From the NCBI GenBank assembly GCA_031548675.1, contig JAVBQU010000189.1:1-48889 (forward strand): a stretch of DNA of 48,889 bases, read 5' to 3'. The notes beneath the pieces were generated by a model that was not told the origin of the DNA, ran no database searches, and worked only from the letters and a program-made list of their open reading frames with translations. The position numbers were made by a program, and so were the translations under genes. Origin of the DNA: JAVBQU01 sp031548675 (lineage in GTDB: Bacteria > Bacteroidota > Bacteroidia > Bacteroidales > P3). Numbering within the stretch: position 1 is the stretch's first letter; the number at the start of each line of letters is the position of its first letter. Shown piece by piece: positions 42,068 through 48,889 of the stretch.

Positions 42068-44023
42068 ATGAGTTATATAGAGTTTAATAAGGATGAATTG
42101 GTTAACCTGAATTTCTCGCTCAAACGCGAATTGCTGCGGGTAAACCAACGGGGTGCATATGCAAGTACAACCATTGTGGGTTGTAATACCCGAAAATATC
42201 ATGGCTTATTGGTAACACCCCAGCCTCAATTGGATAATAATATCCACGTGTTACTCTCATCCTTAGATGAAACTATTCAGTATGAAAACCAAAATTTTAA
42301 TTTGGGACTTCATAAATATGCCGGAGATGTATATTTTCCAAAAGGACATAAATATCTGCAAAACCTAGCTATAGATCCGGTTCCCAATCAAGTATACAGG
42401 ATAGGCGATTGCTTGATATCCAAACAAATTATGTTTGATTCGCAAGCCGACCGTGTTTTTATTAAATATATGGTTTTAGAATCCTCTTCGATACTTAGGC
42501 TCCAGCTTAAACCCTTTTTGGCATTCCGCAATGTACATGGATTGTGCAAAGCAAATGAATACCTTAATACTACGTTCGAATCCATAGGACAAGGCGTAAA
42601 AATGCAGCCCTATCGAGGCTATACGCCTATATATATGCAGCTTTCTAAGCAAAACACCTATGCTCATATTCCTGAATGGAATTATAATATTGAATATCAA
42701 GAAGAAAAAGAAAGAGGTTATGATTATATAGAAGATTTATATACGCCGGGTATATTTGAATTGACATTAAGTACTTTAGAATCAGTGGTGTTTACTGCTG
42801 GTTTGGGCGAAATTAACGAAAATAATCTTAATGATTTATATGAAACCAATACGAGGAAGGGTACACCTCGAAACAATTATGAAAATTGTTTGTTGAATTC
42901 AGCCCATCAGTTCATTATCAAGACAGGAAACCGTACCGAAGTAATGGCAGGTTATCCATGGTTCGGACGTTGGGGACGTGATACTTTTATCGCATTACCC
43001 GGACTTACATTGGTAACAGGCCAGCATGATGAATGTAAAGCCGTGATAGATACCATGATTTCAGAATTAAACGGACCTTTATTTCCTAATATCGGATCTG
43101 GTGATGACACTGCATTTAATTCAATTGATGCACCGCTTTGGTTCTTTTGGGCATTACAACAGTATGCCGAATATACCAACACTAAAGATAAAATTTGGAA
43201 AGAGTATGGCGAAAAAATGAAAATGGTATTATATGGAGTTCGAAAAGGAACACATTATAATATTCATATTACGCCGGAAGGTTTGGTATGGGGCGGACAA
43301 GCAGGGAAAGCTCTTACATGGATGGATGCGGTAGTAAATGGACACGGGGTTACACCCAGAATAGGTATGCCGGTTGAAATAAATGCTTTATGGTATAATG
43401 CCATGATGTTTTCCATAGAAATGGCAAAATTAGCTAAAGACCAAGCCTTTATCGAGGAGTGGGAACCGATAGCTGCTGATTTTCCCAATGCATTTAAAAA
43501 TACTTTTTGGTGTAAAGAATTTGGGTGGTTAGCCGATTATGTTTACAATGATTATAAAGATTTTTCAATAAGACCCAATATGATTTTTGCTGCTTCCCTT
43601 CCTTATTCTCCGTTGAGTGAAAAAATCAGGCAATTAGTGGTAGAAAAAGTACGTAAAGAACTGCTTACCCCTAGAGGTTTACGGACACTTTCGCCTACGC
43701 ATCCTGATTATAAAGAACATTATTATGGAAATCAGGAAGAACGTGATTCCGCATATCACCAAGGAACAGTTTGGCCCTGGCTGATCGGGCATTTTGCAGA
43801 AGCTTATTTGAAAATTTACAAGAAAAGCGGAGTTGCATTTATCAAGAATTTATATGAAGGATTTGAGACTGCTATGACTGAACATGGTGTGTGTTCTATA
43901 TCAGAAGTATATGATGGAAATCCCCCGTACTTACCCGGCGGTTCACCTTCACAGGCATGGAGTGTTGCCGAAGTGTTAAGAATGAAATGGCTTGCAGATA
44001 AATATGAAAATGATGAACTATAA
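42068..44023 (+). CDS. Glycogen debranching enzyme (amylo-alpha-1,6-glucosidase, GDE type)
   Basis: A 651-residue enzyme with an N-terminal GDE domain (GAYASTTIVGCNTRKYHGLLV, residues ~29-49 in short pieces) and a C-terminal (alpha/alpha)6 domain (AGYPWFGRWGRDTFIALPGL near residue 297, YHQGTVWPWLIG near residue 567, GGSPSQAWSVAEVLR near residue 628). Such proteins remove alpha-1,6 branches from glycogen-type glucans in the cytoplasm. The order debranching enzyme, glycosyltransferase, GH57 is a conserved Bacteroidales module for glycogen handling. Length is normal. Confidence 0.93.
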   Translation: MSYIEFNKDELVNLNFSLKRELLRVNQRGAYASTTIVGCNTRKYHGLLVTPQPQLDNNIHVLLSSLDETIQYENQNFNLGLHKYAGDVYFPKGHKYLQNLAIDPVPNQVYRIGDCLISKQIMFDSQADRVFIKYMVLESSSILRLQLKPFLAFRNVHGLCKANEYLNTTFESIGQGVKMQPYRGYTPIYMQLSKQNTYAHIPEWNYNIEYQEEKERGYDYIEDLYTPGIFELTLSTLESVVFTAGLGEINENNLNDLYETNTRKGTPRNNYENCLLNSAHQFIIKTGNRTEVMAGYPWFGRWGRDTFIALPGLTLVTGQHDECKAVIDTMISELNGPLFPNIGSGDDTAFNSIDAPLWFFWALQQYAEYTNTKDKIWKEYGEKMKMVLYGVRKGTHYNIHITPEGLVWGGQAGKALTWMDAVVNGHGVTPRIGMPVEINALWYNAMMFSIEMAKLAKDQAFIEEWEPIAADFPNAFKNTFWCKEFGWLADYVYNDYKDFSIRPNMIFAASLPYSPLSEKIRQLVVEKVRKELLTPRGLRTLSPTHPDYKEHYYGNQEERDSAYHQGTVWPWLIGHFAEAYLKIYKKSGVAFIKNLYEGFETAMTEHGVCSISEVYDGNPPYLPGGSPSQAWSVAEVLRMKWLADKYENDEL

Positions 44024-44107
44024 GTTATGAATTATGAACGCGAAAACGTTCAAGCGTTATCACGTTATAAACGATTAAATGCGATTTAACATAAACAAGA
44101 TATAAAG

Positions 44108-45388
44108 ATGCGTGTATTAATGTTTGGCTGGGAATTTCCACCTCATATCACAGGAGGTTTGGGAACAGCTTGTTTCGGATTAACTAAAGGGTTAATGAAA
44201 CAAGATGTGGAGGTTCTGTTTGTCGTTCCCAAAGCTTATGGTGATGAAAACCAAGAAGCAGTAAGACTTATTAACGCAAGTGATGTAAGTGTAGATATGC
44301 AGGAGGATATTTATAAAGATTATTGGAAAAATCTATCTTATTTCGAAATAAATTCAAAGATTATACCCTATTGTTCTCCTGATGAGTATTATCACTTGGT
44401 AACCCAGTGCGAGCATGCAGGGTCAGAACATTGGCAAAGTTTATACTCGCGCAATTATACTTTTTCCGGAGGTTATGGATCTTATTTGATGGAAGAAGTA
44501 GAACGTTATGCTTTAGTAGCAGCATCTTTAGCTCGCAGCCAGACTTTTGATGTAATCCATGCCCATGATTGGCTTACCTACAAAGCAGGTATAGCGGCTA
44601 AGCAAATAAGTGGTAAACCTTTGGTAATTCATGTACATGCAACAGAATTTGACAGGACAGGCGAACATGTAAATGAGATTGTTTACGGCATCGAAAAATA
44701 CGGTATGGAACAAGCCGATAAAATTATTGCAGTAAGTAATTTTACCCGCCAGATTGTGATAGACCGCTACGGCATTAATCCCGATAAAGTGCATACGGTA
44801 CATAATGCCGTAGAACCTATTGATAAAGCAGAAATAAATCCCGAGCAGCAATTTAAAGAAAAAATAGTAACTTTTTTAGGACGTGTTACTTATCAAAAAG
44901 GTCCCGATTATTTTATAGAAGCAGCCCATAAAGTTTTGCAATACGATAATAATGTACGATTTGTGATGGCAGGTTCAGGCGATATGCTGCATAAAATGGT
45001 AATGCGTGCAGCACAGCTGCGGATTTCAAAAAAATTCCATTTTACCGGATTTCTAAAAGGGCATGATGTAGATAAAATGTTTGCCCAAAGCGATGTGTAT
45101 GTCATGCCATCAGTATCAGAGCCTTTTGGAATATCCCCATTAGAAGCAATGCGTTCCAACGTGCCGGTTATTGTATCAAAGCAATCCGGAGTTTCCGAAG
45201 TCCTAAAATATGCGTTAAAAGTTGATTTTTGGGATGTAGACGCAATGGCTGATGCAATATACGGCTTACTTCATTATCCGGCATTATCCAATACATTTAT
45301 TGCCAAAGGGAAAAAAGAAGTAGACAACATGAAATGGGATAATGCAGCCCTAAAAGTAAAAGAAGTATACGATTTGGTAAAACTATGA
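44108..45388 (+). CDS. Glycosyltransferase family 4/5, glycogen synthase-like
   Basis: A 426-residue GT-B enzyme. The start MRVLMFGWEFPPHITGGLG resembles the ADP/UDP-glucose synthase KxGGL loop with GGLGTACFGL near residue 17. A Rossmann C-terminal half includes FLGRVTYQKGPDYFIEA near residue 258 and the donor-binding SEPFGISPLEAMRSNVPVIVS near residue 338. Located between debranching and GH57 genes, it probably extends alpha-1,4-glucan. The sugar nucleotide used cannot be read from the sequence. Confidence 0.88.
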   Translation: MRVLMFGWEFPPHITGGLGTACFGLTKGLMKQDVEVLFVVPKAYGDENQEAVRLINASDVSVDMQEDIYKDYWKNLSYFEINSKIIPYCSPDEYYHLVTQCEHAGSEHWQSLYSRNYTFSGGYGSYLMEEVERYALVAASLARSQTFDVIHAHDWLTYKAGIAAKQISGKPLVIHVHATEFDRTGEHVNEIVYGIEKYGMEQADKIIAVSNFTRQIVIDRYGINPDKVHTVHNAVEPIDKAEINPEQQFKEKIVTFLGRVTYQKGPDYFIEAAHKVLQYDNNVRFVMAGSGDMLHKMVMRAAQLRISKKFHFTGFLKGHDVDKMFAQSDVYVMPSVSEPFGISPLEAMRSNVPVIVSKQSGVSEVLKYALKVDFWDVDAMADAIYGLLHYPALSNTFIAKGKKEVDNMKWDNAALKVKEVYDLVKL

Positions 45389-45464
45389 ATGATAACTTTA
45401 TAGTCTTTTCAATAATTACTAAATCGACATCTAACATAAATATAAACACATAAAACTTAGTACT

Positions 45465-46715
45465 ATGAAATCAATTAGTTTGTGTTTTCAAATACATCAG
45501 CCTTATAGATTAAGGACATATCGTTTTTTCGATATAGCAAAAGATCATTATTATTATGATGATTTTCAGAATAAATACATCATGCGTCGTATTGCAGAAC
45601 GGTGTTACCTGCCTGCTAACCGCATTTTATTAAGCCTTATTCAAGAATATGGTTCAGCGTTTAAGGTAAGTTTTGCTATTTCAGGATCAGCTTTAGATCA
45701 ATTCGAAGCTTATACCCCTGAAGTAATAGAAAGTTTTAAGCAATTAGCAAAAACAGGTTCTGTAGAATTCTTGGGTACGACTTATGATTATTCTTTAGCT
45801 TCGCTGAAAAATAAGGATGAATTTACCCGTCAGGTTGTACATCATCAGAAACGAATTAAAGAACTTTTCGGAAAAACACCTAAAGTGTTTAGTAACACAG
45901 AATTGATATACAACGATGAAATAGGGGAGACCCTTTCCGGCTTAGGTTTTGATGCCCAGCTTACAGAAGGAGCCAAACATGTATTAGGTTGGAAAAGCCC
46001 TAACTTTGTGTATTCAAATGCAAATAATAAAGATTTTGCGCTGCTGCTTCGTAATTTTCAGTTGAGCGATGACCTTGCATGGCGGTTTTCCAATCAATCG
46101 TGGGATGCTTATCCGCTCACTTCCGATAAATTTGCGGCATGGCTTCATAATGTTTCAGAAGAAGAACAATGTATAAATCTTTCTTTCAGTTATGATGTGT
46201 TTGGAGAACGGCAACCTTCCGAAAGTGGTATTTTTGAATTTCTACGTTATTTACCGCAAAGCGTTTTTAATTATTCCGATTTAAGCTTTAAAACACCTTC
46301 CGAAATTATCAAAGAATCACTTCCTGTTGCACCGCTGTATGTTCCGCATGCTATTTCATGGGCTGACGAAGAACGTGATTTAACTCCTTGGATTGGTAAC
46401 GATTTGCAGCACGAAGCTTTTGATATGCTCTATAAAATAGAATCGAAGCTTAAGACTTGCCAAGACGAAAAATTGCTTGCAGATTGGAGACGTTTACAAG
46501 CAGCAGACCATTTTTATTACATGAATACCAAATGGTTTGCAGGAGGTTCTAAGTACCAATACTATAATCCTTATAATTCGCCTTATGATGCTTTTATCAA
46601 TTATATGAATGTATTAAGCGATTTATATATCCGGTTAGATACTTTATTATCAGAGGCAGAATTGAAAACTATTACAAAAGCCAAAGGAAAAAAAGTAGCA
46701 GCAATTCATAATTAA
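45465..46715 (+). CDS. Glycoside hydrolase family 57 alpha-glucan enzyme
   Basis: A 416-residue GH57 protein. The N-terminal FQIHQPYRLR, ISGSALDQFE near residue 74, the catalytic nucleophile E146 in FSNTELIYND and the APLYVPHAISWADEERD region near residue 293 in short pieces match the family. GH57 members include alpha-amylases and branching enzymes; this length and neighbourhood fit the alpha-amylase-type protein of Bacteroidales glycogen modules. Cytoplasmic, with no signal peptide. Confidence 0.92.
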   Translation: MKSISLCFQIHQPYRLRTYRFFDIAKDHYYYDDFQNKYIMRRIAERCYLPANRILLSLIQEYGSAFKVSFAISGSALDQFEAYTPEVIESFKQLAKTGSVEFLGTTYDYSLASLKNKDEFTRQVVHHQKRIKELFGKTPKVFSNTELIYNDEIGETLSGLGFDAQLTEGAKHVLGWKSPNFVYSNANNKDFALLLRNFQLSDDLAWRFSNQSWDAYPLTSDKFAAWLHNVSEEEQCINLSFSYDVFGERQPSESGIFEFLRYLPQSVFNYSDLSFKTPSEIIKESLPVAPLYVPHAISWADEERDLTPWIGNDLQHEAFDMLYKIESKLKTCQDEKLLADWRRLQAADHFYYMNTKWFAGGSKYQYYNPYNSPYDAFINYMNVLSDLYIRLDTLLSEAELKTITKAKGKKVAAIHN

Positions 46716-46743
46716 GGCATTTCCTTAAAAGTACATTTCAGAT

Positions 46744-46787
46744 AAGAAAATAGGGCAATAAAGATTTCTTTATTGCCCTATTTTCTT
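46744..46787. terminator. Perfect 20-bp hairpin terminator after GH57 gene
   Basis: The 20-base arms (46744-46763 and 46768-46787) are exact complements around the loop attt. The centre of the stem is tagggcaata. The distal arm ends in a T-rich run (attttctt) and the proximal arm begins with an A-rich run, so it can work on both strands. It closes the glucan module. Confidence 0.88.
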
Positions 46788-46830
46788 GTTGATGAAGTTG
46801 TTTCTCCGAGAACAACTGAATGTATAGGTA

Positions 46831-46862
46831 TTTGTATATTATATAAATAACCTTTATCTTTG
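46831..46862 (+). promoter_or_regulatory. Consensus Bacteroidota promoter of the last glycosyltransferase gene
   Basis: TTTG at 46831-46834, a 20-base spacer and TATCTTTG at 46855-46862 match the consensus at all defined positions. A start near 46869 leaves a leader of only about 19 bases before the ATG at 46888. Confidence 0.72.
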
Positions 46863-46887
46863 TATTTCAATTAATATATGAAGAGGG

Positions 46888-48027
46888 ATGCGGATAGCTG
46901 TAAATACGAGACTTTTACTGAAAGGGAAATTAGAAGGTATAGGATGGGTCGCTTATGAAAGTTTGAAGAGAATTACACAAAATCACCCAGAGCATGAATT
47001 CATTTTTATTTTTGACCGCCCATATAGTTCCGAATTTATTTTTGCTGATAATATTACACCGGTTGTAGCCTATCCCCAATCCCGTCATCCTATCCTTTGG
47101 TATTTATTTTTTGAATGGACTATTCCTCATATTCTCAAAAAATACAAAGCCGATATTTTTCTTTCGCCTGATGGCTGGACATCTTTGCGGACTAATGTAC
47201 CGACACTCAATGTAATTCATGATTTGAATTTTGAACATTTTCCGGAATTTATAGAAAAAAAATGGGTGCGTAAGTATTGTACATACTATCCCAGACGCTA
47301 TGCTCAAAAAGCACAAAGAATAGCTACCGTTTCCGAATTTTCAAAGCAGGATATTATACAGACTTATGGTATTGATGCAGATAAAATTGATGTAGTTTAT
47401 AATGGGTATAATGCAGACTATCATCCTGTTTCAGAAGAAAAACAGCAAGAAACACGTAACCGCATAAGTGAAGGTAAACCGTATTTTATTTTTGTAGGCT
47501 CTATACACCAGCGGAAGAATATTTCAAACCTGTTCCGTGCTTTCGATTCATTCAAACAAAACGATACTACACAAACTAAGTTGGTGATAGTTGGAACTAA
47601 AATGTGGAAAGCTCAAGAGATTACAGATACATATGAGTCGATGCAGTATAAACAGGATGTAATTTTTATAGGCAGGCTCAACCCGATGGAATTACAAGAT
47701 ATTATGGCATCAGCATGGGCACTTGTATTTGCTTCGTTGTTCGAAGGTTTTGGCATCCCGATTTTAGAAGCTTTCAGTACCGGAATTCCTGTAATTACTT
47801 CTAACGTTACCTCAATGCCTGAAATTGCAAAAGATGCAGCCCTGTTGGTAGATCCCTATTCGGTAGACGAAATTTCACAAGCGATGCAGCAGATTGTAAG
47901 CAATCCTGAATTGCGAAAAGATTTAATTGATAAAGGAAATATTAGAAAAAACGATTTCTCGTGGGATGCAGCAGCTTTAAAATTGTGGCAATGTATCGAA
48001 AAAATGAATATTAAGGATAAGCAATAA
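46888..48027 (+). CDS. GT4 glycosyltransferase
   Basis: A 379-residue GT-B glycosyltransferase of family 4. The N-terminus MRIAVNTRLLLKGKLEGIGW is followed by VIHDLNFEHFPEF near residue 111, FVGSIHQRKNISNLFRAF near residue 201 and the donor-binding FASLFEGFGIPILEAFSTG near residue 287. It probably adds a hexose during cell-surface polysaccharide or glycolipid synthesis. It is transcribed alone from its own promoter and converges on the methyltransferase gene, overlapping its 3' end by 17 bases. Confidence 0.9.
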   Translation: MRIAVNTRLLLKGKLEGIGWVAYESLKRITQNHPEHEFIFIFDRPYSSEFIFADNITPVVAYPQSRHPILWYLFFEWTIPHILKKYKADIFLSPDGWTSLRTNVPTLNVIHDLNFEHFPEFIEKKWVRKYCTYYPRRYAQKAQRIATVSEFSKQDIIQTYGIDADKIDVVYNGYNADYHPVSEEKQQETRNRISEGKPYFIFVGSIHQRKNISNLFRAFDSFKQNDTTQTKLVIVGTKMWKAQEITDTYESMQYKQDVIFIGRLNPMELQDIMASAWALVFASLFEGFGIPILEAFSTGIPVITSNVTSMPEIAKDAALLVDPYSVDEISQAMQQIVSNPELRKDLIDKGNIRKNDFSWDAAALKLWQCIEKMNIKDKQ

Positions 48028-48733
48028 AATAATATTCGCTATTCGAATCGAAAGCTTCAATAAAAGATTCTTTTGTCAAAGACTTCTTCTTTCTTAAAAA
48101 CGATTTCAAAGTATTTATTTTCAGATTAATATCTGAATTTAAAAAAACAAATAATTCCTGAGGGGTTGTTCCATAATAATCGCCTGCTCCTAATCCGAAT
48201 TCAAAAATTATAGTGGGTTTATTTTTGATTAATAAGTTTCTTGCTCCTTTCAACACATTAAACTCTCCTCCTTCAACATCTATTTTTATAAAATGGATTG
48301 GCGTTTCCGGTTGTATAACATCGTCCAAAGTTTTTATTTCAACCTCTATTTCTTCAATATCAGGATTTTCAATATTATATTTACGACGTTTTAACCCGCT
48401 ATAAGCAGGTGCATTTTTCACAAGCTGAAAAGTGGTTTTACCATTTTCGTTTGATAAAGCATAGGGGTAAATAATTGCTTTTGAATTGTAATTGTTTTTT
48501 AGATTATCAAATAAATACGGAATAGGCTCAAAAGCATAATGCTTACCATTCGGGGATAATTTCAACATAATATTTAAAATTTCACCTTTATGGCACCCGA
48601 TATCTATACAATTGGAATCAGAATTAATTTCTTGCTTCATAATCAATTTGGTAAGCCGATCATATTCCAGATTTTTAGTTAAATCCAAATGCAAGAAATT
48701 TAATAGATTACGAAGAATATTTTTCAACATCAT
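48011..48733 (-). CDS. FkbM-family SAM methyltransferase
   Basis: The only minus-strand gene. A 240-residue methyltransferase with SNCIDIGCHKGEILNIML near residue 40 (SAM loop), YAFEPIPYLFDNL near residue 66 and the FkbM hallmark IHFIKIDVEGGEFNVLKGA near residue 147. FkbM enzymes O-methylate sugars or polyketides; here it probably acts on a surface glycan together with the neighbouring glycosyltransferase genes that may continue past the window. Start at 48733 (two adjacent Met codons) is plausible. Confidence 0.9.
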   Translation of the reverse strand: MMLKNILRNLLNFLHLDLTKNLEYDRLTKLIMKQEINSDSNCIDIGCHKGEILNIMLKLSPNGKHYAFEPIPYLFDNLKNNYNSKAIIYPYALSNENGKTTFQLVKNAPAYSGLKRRKYNIENPDIEEIEVEIKTLDDVIQPETPIHFIKIDVEGGEFNVLKGARNLLIKNKPTIIFEFGLGAGDYYGTTPQELFVFLNSDINLKINTLKSFLRKKKSLTKESFIEAFDSNSEYYFIAYP

Positions 48734-48800
48734 TTTATATTGTAAGGCAAGAAAAGATTATAATTTAGGCAACTATATATTATTTTACACTAACTTTTTC

Positions 48801-48825
48801 AAGCTACTTAATTGTAGCTTTTTTT
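48801..48825 (+). terminator. Small hairpin with T-run near the right edge
   Basis: Arms aagctac (48801-48807) and gtagctt (48814-48820) with a 6-base loop, followed by ttttt. No + strand gene ends nearby in the window, so its purpose is unclear. Confidence 0.45.
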
Positions 48826-48826
48826 A

Positions 48827-48834
48827 TATCTTTG
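48827..48834 (+). promoter_or_regulatory. Possible -7 element facing out of the window
   Basis: TATCTTTG is a perfect Bacteroidota -7 element, the same as in the promoter at 46855. A clear -33 element at the right distance is not visible. It may belong to a + strand gene starting beyond the window. Confidence 0.4.
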
Positions 48835-48889
48835 CAAAATTACCAACTAAATTTAATGCCTATGTAATATCAAAGTAAAAAACTACAAT

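Noticed and set aside
46744..46787. CRISPR-like or transposon end repeat
   Set aside because: A single hairpin with a 4-base loop and T-rich end directly after a stop codon; a terminator fits better.
48612..48878. 88-codon + strand frame at the right edge
   Set aside because: It mostly lies opposite the FkbM gene and has no recognisable features.
1..48889. Reassigned TAA codon in this organism
   Set aside because: Many genes here end at TAA exactly where homology ends and none other reads through one.

Overview
This 48.9 kb window is AT-rich DNA from a member of the Bacteroidota, most likely order Bacteroidales. The evidence is a division and cell wall (dcw) cluster in Bacteroidota order with a PASTA-domain FtsI, promoters of the TTTG-N20-TAnnTTTG type, few Shine-Dalgarno sites, and a Bacteroidales-type debranching enzyme / glycosyltransferase / GH57 glycan module. 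Every gene except the last one is on the + strand. I see no rRNA, tRNA, CRISPR array or insertion sequence.

Region 1 (1-15.6 kb) is the dcw cluster: mraZ (cut by the window edge), rsmH, an ftsL-like gene, ftsI, murE, mraY, murD, ftsW, murG, murC, ftsQ, ftsA and ftsZ, closed by a hairpin terminator. Two genes expected to be essential are damaged as written. murD keeps only its C-terminal ligase domain (181 aa), and ftsA has a single in-frame TAA with the reading frame continuing intact behind it. Several junctions carry small hairpins and short repeated AT-rich words, unusual for a cluster that is normally compact.

Region 2 (15.65-41.7 kb) is a large aryl-polyene / flexirubin-type pigment cluster that starts from a consensus promoter. 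A tyrosine ammonia-lyase-type enzyme can make 4-coumarate and an AMP-forming ligase can activate it. Two acyl carrier proteins, three complete ketosynthases, two ketosynthase-like proteins lacking normal active sites, a ketoreductase, two hotdog dehydratases and a thioesterase form a dissociated type II polyene synthase. Tailoring and export genes follow: an O-methyltransferase-type enzyme, an LpxL-like acyltransferase, a NodB deacetylase, a LolA-like carrier, a GT2-DUF2062 glycosyltransferase, a 1285-residue MMPL exporter / acyltransferase / methyltransferase fusion, a CrtI-like oxidoreductase, a C45 Ntn hydrolase and several exported proteins of unknown function. No DarA/DarB-like dialkylresorcinol genes are visible, so the product looks like an aryl-polyene lipid rather than a complete flexirubin.

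Region 3 (42.0-46.8 kb) is a glycogen / alpha-glucan module (debranching enzyme, GT4/GT5-like synthase, GH57 enzyme) ended by a perfect 20-bp hairpin. Region 4 (46.8-48.9 kb) holds a GT4 glycosyltransferase behind its own consensus promoter and a convergent FkbM-type methyltransferase on the minus strand.
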